Shown here one piece after another: positions 54,085 through 64,000 of a DNA stretch of 64,000 bases. This DNA comes from Geodermatophilus saharensis (lineage in GTDB: Bacteria > Actinomycetota > Actinomycetes > Mycobacteriales > Geodermatophilaceae): contig NZ_FZOH01000001.1 of NCBI RefSeq assembly GCF_900188205.1, positions 592,359-656,358 on the forward strand, in the 5' to 3' direction. Each line of letters starts with the position of its first letter. Position 1 is the first letter of the stretch. Below the pieces are notes generated by a model, which did not search any database, was not told the DNA's origin, and was given only the letters and a program-made list of their open reading frames with translations. The position numbers and the translations under genes were made by a program.

Positions 54085-55746
54085 GTGACACCGGAGCAGT
54101 TGCGCGACCTCGTCCGGACCGTCGTCGCGGCGGTCGTCGAGCGCGGCACGCTCGCCGTCGCCGTCCCCGACGAGGTCGTCGTCGAGCGTCCCAGGAACCC
54201 CGAGCACGGTGACTACGCCACCAACGTGGCCCTCCGCCTGGCCAAGCCGGCCGGCCGCCCGCCGCGCGAGGTGGCCGAGGCCGTCGCCGAGGAGCTGCGC
54301 ACCCGGCCGGGGATCGAGCGGGTCGACGTCGCCGGCCCCGGCTTCCTCAACGTCACCCTGGCGCAGGGCGCGCTGGGCCGGATCGCCGTCGAGGCGGTCA
54401 CCGCGGGGGAGACCTACGGCCACACCGCCACCCTGGCCGGGCAGCGGCTGAACCTGGAGTTCGTGTCGGCCAACCCGACCGGGCCGGTGCACATCGGCGG
54501 CACCCGCTGGGCCGCGGTCGGCGACGCCCTCGGCCGGCTGCTGGAGGCCAGCGGCGCCACGGTGACGCGGGAGTACTACTTCAACGACGCCGGCGCGCAG
54601 ATCGACCGCTTCGCGCAGAGCCTGATGGCCGCCGCCACCGGCCGGCCGGTGCCCGAGGACGGCTACGCCGGCGACTACATCGGCGAGATCGCCGCCCAGG
54701 TCGTCGCCGCCGAGCCCGGCGTGCTGGAGCTGCCCGAGGCGCAGCAGCAGGAGCGGTTCCGCGAGCGCGGCGTCGAGCTGATGTTCGCCGAGATCAAGCG
54801 CATGCTGGCCGCGTTCGGCGTCGAGTTCGACGTCTACTTCAGCGAGCGCACGCTGCACGAGACCGGCGCCCTGGAGAAGGCGATCGCGCGGCTGCGCGAG
54901 AACGGTCACGTCTACGAGGCCGACGGCGCCGTCTGGCTGCGCACCACCGACTTCGGCGACGACAAGGACCGGCCGCTGGTCAAGAGCGACGGCGACCCGA
55001 CCTACTTCGCCGCCGACTGCGCCTACTACCTCGACAAGCGCGCCCGCGGCTTCGACAAGGTCGTGATCATGCTCGGCGCCGACCACGCCGGGTACGTCGG
55101 CCGGTACAAGGCGCTGGTCGCCGCGGTCGGCGACGACCCCGAGGCCAACCTGGAGATCCTCCTCGGCCAGCTGGTCAACCTCGTCCGCGACGGCGAGCCG
55201 GTGCGGATGAGCAAGCGCGCCGGCACCGTCGTCCTGCTCGAGGACCTCATGGAGGCCGTCGGGGCCGACGCCGCCCGCTACGCCCTGGCCCGGGCCTCGG
55301 TCGACCAGCAGATCGACCTCGACCTGGACCTGTGGAGCCGGCAGACCAACGACAACCCGGTCTTCTACGTCCAGTACGCCCACGCCCGGATCTCCTCGGT
55401 GCTGCGCAACGCCGCCGACCTCGGCGTCGCGCTGGGCGGGCCGGGCGACGTCGACGTGGCGCAGCTCACCCACGAGCGGGAGAACGACCTGCTGCGCGCG
55501 CTCGGCGAGTTCCCGCGGGTGCTGACCTCGGCCGCGGAGCTGCGCGCCCCGCACCGGGTGGCCCGCTACCTCGAGGAGCTGGCCGGCACCTACCACCGCT
55601 TCTACGACTCCTGCCGCGTGCTGCCCCGCGGCGACGAGGAGGCCACCCCGCTGACCGTCGCCCGGCTGTGGCTGTGCGCGGCCACCGCGGTGGTGCTGCG
55701 CAACGGCCTCGGCGTGCTCGGCGTCTCCGCCCCGGAGCGGATGTGA
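54085..55746 (+). CDS. argS: Arginyl-tRNA synthetase
   Basis: Class I aminoacyl-tRNA synthetase charging tRNA-Arg, 553 residues. Parts in order: an N-terminal additional domain ([19 protein letters not shown] onward), the HIGH-like [32 protein letters not shown] (HIGG near 130), [15 protein letters not shown], the KMSKS-equivalent [19 protein letters not shown] and a C-terminal anticodon-binding helical domain ending [13 protein letters not shown] start at 54085 with a leaderless-type -10. Its stop overlaps the lysA start (GTGA), beginning a five-gene coupled operon. Confidence 0.96.
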   Translation: MTPEQLRDLVRTVVAAVVERGTLAVAVPDEVVVERPRNPEHGDYATNVALRLAKPAGRPPREVAEAVAEELRTRPGIERVDVAGPGFLNVTLAQGALGRIAVEAVTAGETYGHTATLAGQRLNLEFVSANPTGPVHIGGTRWAAVGDALGRLLEASGATVTREYYFNDAGAQIDRFAQSLMAAATGRPVPEDGYAGDYIGEIAAQVVAAEPGVLELPEAQQQERFRERGVELMFAEIKRMLAAFGVEFDVYFSERTLHETGALEKAIARLRENGHVYEADGAVWLRTTDFGDDKDRPLVKSDGDPTYFAADCAYYLDKRARGFDKVVIMLGADHAGYVGRYKALVAAVGDDPEANLEILLGQLVNLVRDGEPVRMSKRAGTVVLLEDLMEAVGADAARYALARASVDQQIDLDLDLWSRQTNDNPVFYVQYAHARISSVLRNAADLGVALGGPGDVDVAQLTHERENDLLRALGEFPRVLTSAAELRAPHRVARYLEELAGTYHRFYDSCRVLPRGDEEATPLTVARLWLCAATAVVLRNGLGVLGVSAPERM

Positions 55747-57233
55747 GGGCGCACCCGGCCGGCCCGCTGCACGGCGCGATCTCCCCGCCGCCGGCCGCCG
55801 GCACGCCCCCGGCCGATCTCGGCGCGCTCGACCCGGCCGTCTGGCCCCGCTCGGCCCGCCGCGTCGACGGCGAACTGCACCTCGCCGGCAAGCCGGTCAC
55901 CGAGCTGGCCCGCGCGCACGGCACCCCGCTGTTCGTCCTCGACGAGGGCGACTTCCGCGGCCGCGCCGCCGACTTCGCCACCGCGTTCGACGGCGCCGAC
56001 GTCCACTACGCGTCCAAGGCGTTCCTCTGCGGGCAGGTGGCCCGCTGGATCGCCGACGACGGGCTGCACCTGGACGCCTGCAGCGGCAACGAGCTCACCG
56101 TCGCGCTGGCCGCCGGGTTCCCCGCCGAGCGGATCGCGCTGCACGGCAACAACAAGTCCCTGGTCGAGCTGCAGCTGGCCGTGGACGCCGGCATCGGCCG
56201 GATCGTCGTCGACTCCTTCGACGAGATCGACCGGCTGGTGCCGATGGCCGCCGCGCGGGTCGCCGCCGGGGGCGCGCCCGTGGCGGTGCTGGTCCGCACC
56301 ACCGTGGGCATCGAGGCGCACACCCACGAGTTCATCGCCACCGCCCACGAGGACCAGAAGTTCGGCTTCTCGCTGGCCACCGGCGACGCGCTGACCGCCG
56401 CCGTCCGGGTCATCCGCGAGCCGGCGCTGCACCTGGCCGGGCTGCACAGCCACATCGGCTCGCAGATCTTCGACACCGCCGGCTTCGAGGCCGCCGCGCA
56501 CCGCGTCGTCGGGCTGCTGGGCCAGGTGCACCAGGCCACCGGCGAGCTGCTCGGCGAGCTCAACCTCGGCGGCGGCTTCGGCATCGCCTACGTGCCCGAC
56601 GACGACCCGGTCACCCCGGCCGACGTCGCCCGCCGGCTGCGCACCGTCGTCGCCGCCGAGTGCGCGGCGCTCGACCTGCCGGTGCCGCGGCTGGCCGTCG
56701 AGCCGGGACGCGCCATCGCCGGCCCGGGCACGGTCACGCTCTACGAGATCGGCACCATCAAGCCGGTCCGGCTGGGCAGCGGCAGCTCCGGCGCCCCGCC
56801 GGTGCGCAACTACGTGTCGGTCGACGGCGGGATGAGCGACAACATCCGCACCGCCCTCTACGACGCCGACTACACCTGCGTGCTGGCCAACCGCACGTCC
56901 GACGCCGCGCCGGCGCTGTGCCGCGTCGTCGGCAAGCACTGCGAGAGCGGAGACGTGCTGGTCCGCGACCTCTGGCTGCCCTCCGACGTGCAGCCCGGCG
57001 ACCTGCTCGCCGTCGCCGCCACCGGTGCCTACTGCTGGTCGATGGCGAGCAACTACAACTACCTGCTCAAGCCGCCGGTCGTCGCGGTGCGGGAGGGCGT
57101 CGCCACCGAGATCGTCCGGCGTCAGACACTGTCGGACGTGTTCGCCCTCGACGCCGTCCTCGCGAACCGGCCCGCGCCCTCCCCGGCGCCCGACCAGCCC
57201 GCGCCCGAGCACCCCGTCGGAGCCCGGTCGTGA
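55743..57233 (+). CDS. lysA: Diaminopimelate decarboxylase
   Basis: PLP-dependent fold III enzyme making L-lysine from meso-diaminopimelate, 496 residues. PLP Lys is in [17 protein letters not shown]; then [37 protein letters not shown] and [15 protein letters not shown] (Cys of the partner active site) and [21 protein letters not shown] 40-residue N-terminal lead is longer than usual. The GTG overlaps argS (GTGA) and the stop overlaps hom (GTGA). This organism therefore links arginyl-tRNA synthesis with the aspartate-family pathway. Confidence 0.96.
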   Translation: MRAHPAGPLHGAISPPPAAGTPPADLGALDPAVWPRSARRVDGELHLAGKPVTELARAHGTPLFVLDEGDFRGRAADFATAFDGADVHYASKAFLCGQVARWIADDGLHLDACSGNELTVALAAGFPAERIALHGNNKSLVELQLAVDAGIGRIVVDSFDEIDRLVPMAAARVAAGGAPVAVLVRTTVGIEAHTHEFIATAHEDQKFGFSLATGDALTAAVRVIREPALHLAGLHSHIGSQIFDTAGFEAAAHRVVGLLGQVHQATGELLGELNLGGGFGIAYVPDDDPVTPADVARRLRTVVAAECAALDLPVPRLAVEPGRAIAGPGTVTLYEIGTIKPVRLGSGSSGAPPVRNYVSVDGGMSDNIRTALYDADYTCVLANRTSDAAPALCRVVGKHCESGDVLVRDLWLPSDVQPGDLLAVAATGAYCWSMASNYNYLLKPPVVAVREGVATEIVRRQTLSDVFALDAVLANRPAPSPAPDQPAPEHPVGARS

Positions 57234-58522
57234 CCGCCCCGCTGCGGGTGGCGCTGCTCGGCTGCGGCACGGTCGGCGGCGCGGTGCTGCGGCTGGTCGG
57301 CGAGCAGGCCGCCGACCTCGCCGCCCGCGTCGGCCGCCCGGTGGAGGTCGCCGGGGTCGCCGTCCGCCGTCCCGACCGGCACCCCGAGGTGCCCGCGGAG
57401 CTGCTCACCACCGACGCGCTGGGCCTGGTCACCCGCGACGACGTCGACCTCGTCGTCGAGGTGATCGGCGGCATCGAGCCGGCGCGCTCGCTCATCCAGG
57501 CCGCGATCGAGGCCGGCAAGTCGGTGGTCAGCGCCAACAAGGCGCTGCTGGCCGAGGACGGCGTCGCGCTGCACGCCGCGGCCGCGAAGGCCGGCGTCGA
57601 CCTCTACTACGAGGCGTCGGTGGCCGGGGCGATCCCGCTGCTGCGGCCGCTGCGCGAGTCGCTGGCCGGCGACCAGATCCGCCGGGTGGTGGGCATCGTC
57701 AACGGCACCACCAACTACATCCTGTCGCGGATGGCCGAGACCGGCGCCGGGTTCAGCGAGGCGCTGGCCGAGGCCACCGAGCTCGGCTACGCCGAGGCCG
57801 ACCCGACCGCCGACGTCGACGGTTTCGACGCCGCGGCCAAGGCCGCGATCCTCGCCTCGCTGGCCTTCCACTCCGCGGTCACCGCCTCCGACGTGCACCG
57901 GGAGGGCATCTCGGCGGTCACGGCCACCGACGTCGCCCGGGCCGCCGAGATCGGCTGCACGGTCAAGCTGCTCGCCATCTGCGAGCGCGTCGGGGGGCCC
58001 GACGGGGAGTCGGTCGCCGTCCGCGTGCACCCGGCGATGATCCCGACCGGCCACCCGCTGGCCGCCGTCGGCGGGGCGTTCAACGCCGTCTTCGTCGAGG
58101 CCGAGGCCGCCGGGCAGCTGATGTTCTACGGGCAGGGCGCCGGGGGCGAGCCCACCGCCAGCGCCGTCCTCGGCGACCTCGTCGCCGTCGCCCGCAACCG
58201 GGTGGCCGGGGCGGCCGGCGCCGGCCCGACCGCCTACGCCGAGCTGCCGACCCGGCCGATCGCCGAGACGCCCACCCGCTACCACGTGAGCCTCGACGTC
58301 GCCGACGTGCCCGGCGTGCTGGCCACCGTGGCCACCGAGTTCGCCCGGCACGAGGTGAGCATCGCCACCGTCCGCCAGGACGGCCACGGCGACGCCGCGA
58401 CGCTGGTCATCGTCACCCACAGCGCCCCCGACGCGGCGCTGTCGGCGACCATCGCCGCGCTGCGGGAGATGCCCGCCGTCCGTGGGGTCACCAGTGTGCT
58501 CAGGGTGGAGGGGCTGTCATGA
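57230..58522 (+). CDS. hom: Homoserine dehydrogenase
   Basis: NAD(P)-dependent reduction of aspartate semialdehyde to homoserine, 430 residues. N-terminal Rossmann fold [18 protein letters not shown], catalytic core [41 protein letters not shown] and [23 protein letters not shown], then a C-terminal ACT domain ([26 protein letters not shown]) that usually gives threonine feedback inhibition. GTG start overlapping lysA; stop overlapping thrC as ATGA. Confidence 0.96.
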   Translation: MTAPLRVALLGCGTVGGAVLRLVGEQAADLAARVGRPVEVAGVAVRRPDRHPEVPAELLTTDALGLVTRDDVDLVVEVIGGIEPARSLIQAAIEAGKSVVSANKALLAEDGVALHAAAAKAGVDLYYEASVAGAIPLLRPLRESLAGDQIRRVVGIVNGTTNYILSRMAETGAGFSEALAEATELGYAEADPTADVDGFDAAAKAAILASLAFHSAVTASDVHREGISAVTATDVARAAEIGCTVKLLAICERVGGPDGESVAVRVHPAMIPTGHPLAAVGGAFNAVFVEAEAAGQLMFYGQGAGGEPTASAVLGDLVAVARNRVAGAAGAGPTAYAELPTRPIAETPTRYHVSLDVADVPGVLATVATEFARHEVSIATVRQDGHGDAATLVIVTHSAPDAALSATIAALREMPAVRGVTSVLRVEGLS

Positions 58523-59598
58523 CGGGGACGCTGCCCGGCGCCGTCTCACCGGTCTGGCCGGGGCTGATCGAGGCCTACCGGTCGCGGCTGCCGGTCAGCC
58601 CGGCGACGCCGGTGGTGACGCTGCACGAGGGCGCCACCCCGCTGGTGCCGGCCCTGGAGCTGTCCCGGCGCACCGGCTGCGAGGTGTTCCTCAAGGTCGA
58701 GGGGGCCAACCCGACCGGGTCGTTCAAGGACCGCGGGATGACCATGGCCATCACCAAGGCCCGGGAGGAGGGCGCGCAGGCGGTCATCTGCGCCTCCACC
58801 GGCAACACCAGCGCCAGCGCCGCCGCCTACGCCGCGCGCGCCGGCATGGTCTGCGCCGTCCTCGTGCCGCAGGGCAAGATCGCGCTCGGCAAGCTCGCCC
58901 AGGCCCTGGTGCACGGCGCCAAGCTGCTGCAGGTCGACGGCAACTTCGACGACTGCCTCGCGCTGGCCAGCAAGCTCGCCATCGACTACCCGGTCAGCCT
59001 GGTCAACAGCGTCAACCAGTACCGCATCGAGGGGCAGAAGACGGCGTCGTTCGAGGTCGTCGACGTCCTCGGCGACGCCCCCGACGTGCACTGCCTGCCG
59101 GTCGGCAACGCCGGCAACATCACCGCCTACTGGCAGGGCTACCGCGAGTACGCCGACGACGGCCCCGCCACCCGGCGGCCGCGGATGTGGGGCTTCCAGG
59201 CCGCCGGCGCGGCGCCGATCGTCACCGGCCAGGTGGTCGAGCGGCCGCAGACCATCGCGACGGCGATCCGCATCGGCAACCCGGCGTCGTGGACCAAGGC
59301 GCTGGCCGCCCGCGACGAGTCCGGCGGGCGCATCGACGCCGTCACCGACCGGGAGATCCTGGCCGCGTACCGGCTGCTGGCCCGCACCGAGGCGGTCTTC
59401 GTCGAGCCGGCCTCGGCGGCGTCGGTCGCCGGGCTGCTCAAGGTGGCCGCGGACGGCGGGCTCGAGCCCGGGCAGCGGGTGGTGTGCACGGTGACCGGCA
59501 ACGGGCTCAAGGACCCCGAGTGGGCCATCTCCGGGGCGCCGACGCCGGTGACCGTCCCGGTCGACGCCGCCGCGGCCGCCGCGCAGCTCGGTCTGTGA
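58519..59598 (+). CDS. thrC: Threonine synthase
   Basis: PLP enzyme converting O-phosphohomoserine to threonine, 359 residues, the short bacterial form without the N-terminal extension. PLP Lys in [19 protein letters not shown] (about 75), then [36 protein letters not shown] (phosphate loop), and [16 protein letters not shown] near the end. ATG start overlapping hom (ATGA), stop overlapping thrB (GTGA). Confidence 0.96.
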   Translation: MTGTLPGAVSPVWPGLIEAYRSRLPVSPATPVVTLHEGATPLVPALELSRRTGCEVFLKVEGANPTGSFKDRGMTMAITKAREEGAQAVICASTGNTSASAAAYAARAGMVCAVLVPQGKIALGKLAQALVHGAKLLQVDGNFDDCLALASKLAIDYPVSLVNSVNQYRIEGQKTASFEVVDVLGDAPDVHCLPVGNAGNITAYWQGYREYADDGPATRRPRMWGFQAAGAAPIVTGQVVERPQTIATAIRIGNPASWTKALAARDESGGRIDAVTDREILAAYRLLARTEAVFVEPASAASVAGLLKVAADGGLEPGQRVVCTVTGNGLKDPEWAISGAPTPVTVPVDAAAAAAQLGL

Positions 59599-60530
59599 GC
59601 GGCCCCGCCGTCCGGGTGCAGGTCCCCGCCACCAGCGCCAACCTGGGCCCCGCCTTCGACTGCGCCGGCCTCGCGCTGACCCTGCACGACGCCGTCGAGT
59701 TCGCCGTCGCCGACGAGGGACTGGCGGTGGAGGTGTCCGGCGTCGGCGCGGGGGAGCTGCCCGCCGACGAGCGGCACCTCGTCGTCCGGTCCTTCCGCGC
59801 CGCGTGCGACCTGCTCGGCTGGTCGCCGCCGGGCCTGCGGGTGCGGGCGGTCAACGCCATCCCGCAGGGCCGGGGGATGGGCTCGTCGGCGGCGGCCGTC
59901 GTCGCCGGGGTGGTCGGCGCGTTCGAGCTGTGCCCGGACGCCGGGACCCGGGACGACGGCGCGGTGCTGCGGCTGGTGTCGGAGCTGGAGGGGCACCCCG
60001 ACAACGTGGCCGCCTGCCTGCTGGGCGGGGCCACGCTGTCGTGGACGACGCCCGAGGGCGCCCGGGCCGACCGGCTGCCGGTCAGCGACGAGGTGCTGCC
60101 CGTGGTGCTCGTCCCCGACGGGACGCTGTCGACGCACACCGCGCGCACGCTGCTGCCGGCGGCGGTGCCGCACTGCGACGCCGCGTACAACGCCGCCCGG
60201 GCCGCGCTGCTGGTGCACGCGCTCATCGCCGAGCCGGGGCTGCTGCTCGAGGCGACCGACGACCGGCTCCACCAGCGCCAGCGCGCCGCCGCCATGCCCG
60301 GCACGCTGGCCCTGGTCGACCGGCTGCGCGCCGCCGGCCACGCCGCCGTCGTCTCCGGCGCCGGCCCGAGCGTCCTGGTGCTCACCCGGCGCCGGCCCGG
60401 CGACGAGCCGGCCGGGGACCTGTCCGGGGTGAGGTCGCTCACCCTGGAGGGGTGGCGGGTGTACCCCCTGGAGGTGGACCACCGCGGGGCCTGCGTGTCC
60501 CCCGTGCCGCCTGGGGTATCGTCTTCGTAA
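59595..60530 (+). CDS. thrB: Homoserine kinase
   Basis: GHMP-family kinase making O-phosphohomoserine, 311 residues. It opens [23 protein letters not shown], has the glycine-rich [20 protein letters not shown] and [14 protein letters not shown], and ends with [17 protein letters not shown]. The GTG overlaps thrC; it is the last gene of the argS-lysA-hom-thrC-thrB unit. An imperfect hairpin (60536-60559) lies just after the stop and overlaps the rho promoter, so readthrough into rho is possible. Confidence 0.95.
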   Translation: MSGPAVRVQVPATSANLGPAFDCAGLALTLHDAVEFAVADEGLAVEVSGVGAGELPADERHLVVRSFRAACDLLGWSPPGLRVRAVNAIPQGRGMGSSAAAVVAGVVGAFELCPDAGTRDDGAVLRLVSELEGHPDNVAACLLGGATLSWTTPEGARADRLPVSDEVLPVVLVPDGTLSTHTARTLLPAAVPHCDAAYNAARAALLVHALIAEPGLLLEATDDRLHQRQRAAAMPGTLALVDRLRAAGHAAVVSGAGPSVLVLTRRRPGDEPAGDLSGVRSLTLEGWRVYPLEVDHRGACVSPVPPGVSSS

Positions 60531-60557
60531 CGAGGAACACTCCGCTGGACAGCGGTG

Positions 60558-60770
60558 TTGTCCCGACCGTGGGGCGAGCCTAGTCTTTCCGGCGTAGCCG
60601 CCCTCGGGCGAGCCTCGCGCGGAACGTTGCAGACGGCCTTCCTGTCGACGCACCCCCGCTCCGCACCCACTCGATCCGCCGCCCGCCCCTGTCCAGAACC
60701 CCTCGGACGGGCGGCGCCGGGTCACCTCCTGCGCCGGTAGGCGCAGGTCACCGCAGGGAAGGACCTGTAC
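60558..60770 (+). promoter_or_regulatory. rho promoter and ~180-nt leader
   Basis: TTGTCC (60558-60563) and TAGTCT (60581-60586) with 17-nt spacing form a good housekeeping promoter, giving a leader of about 180 nt. The leader ends in an 8-bp hairpin, CCTGCGCC/GGCGCAGG (60728-60735 and 60740-60747), flanked by two GGTCACC copies and immediately followed by the ribosome binding site GGGAAGGA. Such a long structured leader fits Rho autoregulation, known for rho genes elsewhere, but that is not shown here. Confidence 0.5.
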
Positions 60771-63026
60771 GTGAGCGAAACCACCGACCTCGCGACCGTC
60801 GGCGCCCCCGAGGGCGCTGCGGGCGAGGCACCTGCCGTCTCTGGTCAGGCGGGCCGATCCCGCCGGCGCGGCAGCGGGCTGGCCGGGATGCTGCTCCCCG
60901 AGCTCCAGCGACTCGCGTCCGAGCTCGGCATCTCCGGCGTCGGCCGCATGCGCAAGGGCGACCTCGTCGCCGCCATCTCCGCCCGTCAGGTCGGCGGGAC
61001 CCCGGGCAGCGTCCCGGCGCCCGGCACCCCGGCCGACGAGCCCGCGAGCACCGGCGCCCCGGCCGCGCGCGGCGTCGCCGCGACCGCGACCCCGGTCGAG
61101 GCCCCCGTCAGCGGCGGCGCCAACGGCGGTCCGCTGACCGCCGCCCCCGCGAGCGCCCCGGCCGCCGACGCCCCCGCGACCGAGGGCGCGCCGCGCCGCC
61201 GCCGCGCGGCCAGCCGTCCCGCCGGCGCCCCGGCCGGCAGCGACGCCCCTGCCACGGAGGCCCCCGCTCCGGCCGAGGCCCCCGCCGCGGACACCGCGAC
61301 GACCCCCGCCCCGCCCGCCGAGCGGACCGACGGCGAGCGCTCCGACGGCGAGCGCTCCGACGGCGAGCGCTCCGACGGCGAGCGCACCGACGGTGAGCGC
61401 TCCGAGGGTGAGCGCTCCGACGGTGAGCGCACCGACGGCGACCGTCCGGCGCGCAACCGGGACCGCAACCGCACCCGCGAGGGCCGGGAGACCGGCCGGG
61501 ACGGCGACCGCGGCCAGCGCGACGGCCGCGACGGCGAGCGGGCCGAGCGCCCCGCCCGCGACGGTCGTGACGGCCAGCGCGAGGGCCGCGACGGCCAGCG
61601 CGACGGCCAGCGCGACGGCCAGCGCGACGGGGAGCGCGGCCAGCGCGACGGCAACCGCGGCCCCGACCGCGGCGACCGCTCCGAGCGCAACGGCCGCCCC
61701 GACAACCGCAACGACCGCGGCGGCGACACGCGCACCGACACCCGCGCCGACGCCCGCAGCGACGAGGACGACGACGACTTCGAGGGCGGCCGAGGCCGCC
61801 GCGGGCGCCGCTACCGCGACCGCAACCGCCGCAACGGGCGGGACCGGTTCGACCAGCCCACCGAGCCCACCGTGAGCGAGGACGACGTCCTGCTGCCGGT
61901 GGCCGGCATCCTCGACGTCCTGGACAACTACGCGTTCGTCCGGACCTCGGGCTACCTGACCGGCCCCAACGACGTCTACGTCTCCCTGTCGCAGGTGCGC
62001 CGGCACGGCCTGCGCCGCGGTGACGCCATCACCGGCGCGGTCCGCCAGCCGCGGGAGGGCGAGCGCAAGGACAAGTACAACGCGCTGGTCCGGCTCGACA
62101 CGGTCAACGGCCTCGACCCCGAGCAGGCGCGCAACCGCCCGGAGTTCACCAAGCTCACCCCGCTCTACCCCCAGGAGCGGCTGCGGCTGGAGACCGACCC
62201 GCACCAGCTGACCACCCGGGTCATCGACCTGGTCATGCCGATCGGCAAGGGCCAGCGCGCCCTCATCGTGTCGCCGCCCAAGGCCGGCAAGACGATGGTG
62301 CTGCAGGCGATCGCCAACGCGATCACCACGAACAACCCCGAGTGCCACCTCATGGTCGTCCTCGTCGACGAGCGGCCCGAGGAGGTCACCGACATGCAGC
62401 GCTCGGTGAAGGGCGAGGTCATCGCCTCGACCTTCGACCGGCCGCCGTCGGACCACACCACGGTCGCGGAGCTGTCCATCGAGCGGGCCAAGCGCCTGGT
62501 CGAGATGGGCCACGACGTCGTCGTCCTGCTGGACTCGATCACCCGGCTGGGCCGCGCCTACAACCTGGCCGCGCCCGCCAGCGGGCGGATCCTGTCCGGT
62601 GGTGTGGACTCCACGGCGCTCTACCCGCCCAAGCGCTTCCTCGGCGCCGCCCGCAACATCGAGAACGGCGGCTCGCTGACCATCATCGCCTCGGCGCTGG
62701 TGGAGACCGGGTCCACGATGGACACGGTCATCTTCGAGGAGTTCAAGGGCACCGGGAACGCGGAGATCAAGCTCGACCGCCGGCTGGCGGACAAGCGGGT
62801 CTTCCCGGCCGTGGACGTCAACGCGTCGGGCACGCGCAAGGAGGAGATCCTCATGTCGCCCGACGAGCTGGCCATCGTCATCAAGCTGCGCCGGGTGCTG
62901 GCCGCGCTCGAGCCGCAGCAGGCGCTGGAACTGCTGCTCGCCCAGCTGCGCAAGACGCGCAACAACATCGAGTTCCTCATGCAGGTCCAGAAGAACACGC
63001 CGGGCACCGCGCTCGACGAGCGGTAG
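60771..63026 (+). CDS. rho: Transcription termination factor Rho
   Basis: RNA-dependent helicase, 751 residues against about 420 in E. coli. Rho N domain about 35-75 ([18 protein letters not shown]); a long disordered insert about 75-360 with Ala/Pro then Arg/Asp/Gly-rich repeats; RNA-binding fold with [38 protein letters not shown]; ATPase with [14 protein letters not shown] (about 499-512), [15 protein letters not shown] and [32 protein letters not shown]. The insert is typical of actinobacterial Rho and gives extra RNA binding. It contains eight tandem 15-bp repeats (61320-61439). GTG start behind a strong ribosome binding site. Confidence 0.96.
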   Translation: MSETTDLATVGAPEGAAGEAPAVSGQAGRSRRRGSGLAGMLLPELQRLASELGISGVGRMRKGDLVAAISARQVGGTPGSVPAPGTPADEPASTGAPAARGVAATATPVEAPVSGGANGGPLTAAPASAPAADAPATEGAPRRRRAASRPAGAPAGSDAPATEAPAPAEAPAADTATTPAPPAERTDGERSDGERSDGERSDGERTDGERSEGERSDGERTDGDRPARNRDRNRTREGRETGRDGDRGQRDGRDGERAERPARDGRDGQREGRDGQRDGQRDGQRDGERGQRDGNRGPDRGDRSERNGRPDNRNDRGGDTRTDTRADARSDEDDDDFEGGRGRRGRRYRDRNRRNGRDRFDQPTEPTVSEDDVLLPVAGILDVLDNYAFVRTSGYLTGPNDVYVSLSQVRRHGLRRGDAITGAVRQPREGERKDKYNALVRLDTVNGLDPEQARNRPEFTKLTPLYPQERLRLETDPHQLTTRVIDLVMPIGKGQRALIVSPPKAGKTMVLQAIANAITTNNPECHLMVVLVDERPEEVTDMQRSVKGEVIASTFDRPPSDHTTVAELSIERAKRLVEMGHDVVVLLDSITRLGRAYNLAAPASGRILSGGVDSTALYPPKRFLGAARNIENGGSLTIIASALVETGSTMDTVIFEEFKGTGNAEIKLDRRLADKRVFPAVDVNASGTRKEEILMSPDELAIVIKLRRVLAALEPQQALELLLAQLRKTRNNIEFLMQVQKNTPGTALDER
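61320..61439 (+). repeat. Eight tandem 15-bp repeats inside rho
   Basis: Unit GAGCGCTCCGACGGC and close variants, eight copies without gaps, encoding [10 protein letters not shown] x3, [20 protein letters not shown]. Six-base and twelve-base (GGCCAGCGCGAC) repeats follow around 61570-61640. All keep the frame, so copy number can change without breaking the gene. Confidence 0.92.
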
Positions 63027-63171
63027 CGGCGGGCCCACCCGCCGGCGGGGCCCGGCCGATCAGGGATACTGGTCGGCCGAGCCCCGCGCCACCGCCGTGA
63101 GGACGGCCGGAATGACCGGCCGGTTCCCGGCGTTCGACCACCTGAACGGCCCAGACCCCGGAAGAGGCGAC

Positions 63172-63396
63172 ATGAAGCCCGGCATCCACCCCGACTACCA
63201 CACCACCACGGTGACCTGTGGCTGCGGGAACACCTTCACCACCCGCAGCACGGCGCCCAACGGTCAGCTGACCGTCGAGACCTGCTCGGCCTGCCACCCG
63301 TTCTACACGGGCAAGCAGCGCATCCTCGACACCGGCGGCCGCGTGGCCCGCTTCGAGAAGCGCTTCGGCAAGCGCGGCGCGCCTGCCGCCAAGTAG
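63172..63396 (+). CDS. rpmE: 50S ribosomal protein bL31, zinc-binding type
   Basis: A 74-residue ribosomal protein. [22 protein letters not shown] and [32 protein letters not shown] contain the four zinc cysteines (C-x-C and C-x2-C), so this is the C+ form that is exchanged for a Cys-less paralogue under zinc starvation; no C- paralogue is in the window. ATG supported by GGAAGAGG. rho-rpmE-prfA is a common bacterial gene order. Confidence 0.96.
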   Translation: MKPGIHPDYHTTTVTCGCGNTFTTRSTAPNGQLTVETCSACHPFYTGKQRILDTGGRVARFEKRFGKRGAPAAK

Positions 63397-63402
63397 CACC
63401 CC

Positions 63403-63443
63403 CGACGGCGCCCGTCCCACCTCGCGTGGGGCGGGCGCCGTCG
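63403..63443. terminator. Terminator after rpmE
   Basis: An 18-bp stem with one G-T wobble (63403-63420 and 63426-63443) and a 5-nt loop, 7 nt after the rpmE stop. Confidence 0.85.
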
Positions 63444-63458
63444 TCGTGTCCGCCCCAC

Positions 63459-63484
63459 GCGTGCACTTCCGCGGAAGTGCACGC
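63459..63484. repeat. Perfect 26-bp palindrome
   Basis: The sequence is its own reverse complement, centred on TTCCGCGGAA with outer GCGTGCAC/GTGCACGC. It lies between the rpmE terminator and prfA. A second, one-mismatch copy is at 63503-63524 and a half-copy at 41903. Confidence 0.9.
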
Positions 63485-63502
63485 CACCCGTCCACCCCTC
63501 GC

Positions 63503-63524
63503 GTGCGCTTCCGCGGAAGTGCAC
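63503..63524. repeat. Second copy of the TTCCGCGGAA palindrome
   Basis: Same core as 63459-63484 with one A-to-G change in the left arm; spaced about 42 bp centre to centre, that is about four helical turns. It ends 29 nt before the prfA start. Confidence 0.85.
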
Positions 63525-63553
63525 GTCCCCGTCCCGTCCCGGGAGGTCCTGCG

Positions 63554-64000
63554 ATGAGCAGCCCCACCGACGCCGCGCCCGACCGGCTGCGCGGGCTGCT
63601 CGAGGAGCACGCCGCGCTGGAGACCGAGCTGGCCGACCCCGCGGTGCACGCCGACCAGGCCCGCGCCCGCCGCCTCGGCCGCCGCTACGCCCGGCTCGCA
63701 CCGGTCGTCGAGACCGCCCGCGCCCTCGACGCCGCCCGCGACGACCTCGACGCCGCCCGCGAGCTGGCCGCCGAGGACCCGGCCTTCGCCGAGGAGGCGC
63801 GCGGCCTCGAGGCCCGCATCGACGAGCTCACCGACCGGCTGCGCGAGCTGCTCCTGCCGAAGGACCCCGACGACGACAAGGACGTCATCCTCGAGATCAA
63901 GGCGGGGGAGGGCGGCGCGGAGTCGGCGCTGTTCGCCGGCGACCTGCTGCGCATGTACCTGCGCTACGCCGAGCGCCGCGGCTGGGCCACCGAGGTCCTC
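63554..64000 (+). CDS. prfA: Peptide chain release factor 1 (partial, 5' end)
   Basis: The first 149 residues are present and the gene runs off the window. [47 protein letters not shown] is the N-terminal helical domain, and [39 protein letters not shown] matches the RF1/RF2 core. The GGQ and PxT motifs lie outside, so RF1 rather than RF2 is inferred from the position after rpmE and the N-terminal sequence. ATG with GGGAGG 6 nt upstream. Confidence 0.93.
   Translation, partial: MSSPTDAAPDRLRGLLEEHAALETELADPAVHADQARARRLGRRYARLAPVVETARALDAARDDLDAARELAAEDPAFAEEARGLEARIDELTDRLRELLLPKDPDDDKDVILEIKAGEGGAESALFAGDLLRMYLRYAERRGWATEVL

Noticed and set aside
61570..61640. GGCCAGCGCGAC repeats as a possible CRISPR-like array
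   Set aside because: They are in-frame codon repeats of the Rho insert with no spacers.

Overview
The window is about 64 kb of very GC-rich, gene-dense DNA with many GTG starts, short spacers and frequent ATGA/GTGA overlaps between stop and start codons. WhiB1, a SigR/RsrA pair, a PdtaS-type histidine kinase, the fused E2-E1 2-oxoglutarate dehydrogenase (Kgd), ribosomal protein bL37, a nickel superoxide dismutase and a DUF222/HNH remnant all point to an actinobacterium. Gene order around 3.8-18.4 kb (rsgA, aroA, SRAP, sigR, rsrA, a small biotinyl protein, pdtaS, whiB1) resembles, from memory, the M. tuberculosis Rv3219-Rv3228 block. A soil/stone actinobacterium such as the Geodermatophilaceae is my best guess, but this was not tested. 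The window is chromosomal core with a few decayed accessory genes; I see no prophage, IS element or CRISPR array.

Layout. 0-3 kb: hisN, a DUF2795 protein, an ArsR/DUF2087 regulator and a VOC protein. 3-10.6 kb: secreted protein, rsgA-aroA, a succinate-semialdehyde dehydrogenase, SRAP, a fused MFS/spermidine-synthase-like membrane protein, ybaK. 10.6-18.4 kb: thiol-stress sigma factor and zinc anti-sigma factor, bL37, a biotin carboxylase-like pseudoenzyme next to a free biotinyl carrier, a lipase-like hydrolase, a WS/DGAT acyltransferase, PdtaS and WhiB1. 18.7-25.3 kb: lipid kinase, HAD phosphatase, pssA-psd (phosphatidylethanolamine synthesis), sodN/sodX, rmlC. 25.4-31.4 kb: malic enzyme, a PLP decarboxylase coupled to a GPH transporter, small secreted and membrane proteins. 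31.2-41 kb: DUF6104-kgd, ankyrin protein, ABC exporter, class III adenylyl cyclase, ABC-F ATPase. 41-48 kb: frameshifted HNH gene, a PHA cluster (PhaE-like, PhaC, short-chain reductase, GNAT), hydrolase, secreted M28 peptidase, deazaflavin nitroreductase. 48-52 kb: AAA+ ATPase, a second semialdehyde dehydrogenase, a decayed Fe(II)/2-oxoglutarate oxygenase. 52-64 kb: tRNA-Arg(CCG), DUF3105-DUF305, the fully coupled argS-lysA-hom-thrC-thrB operon, rho, rpmE and the start of prfA.

The most notable non-gene signals are: a structured repeat present four times, always starting exactly one nucleotide after a stop codon and showing compensatory stem changes; a SigR-type promoter placed to make a longer sigma isoform; CRP-like sites upstream of whiB1, the WS/DGAT gene and the adenylyl cyclase; several leaderless -10 elements (TANNNT 6-8 nt before the start codon), two of them driving tiny upstream ORFs; near-certain CTG starts; and a perfect 26-bp palindrome with relatives elsewhere in the window. 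The most unusual gene pair is the pseudo-biotin carboxylase plus solitary biotinyl protein inside the SigR-PdtaS-WhiB1 block.
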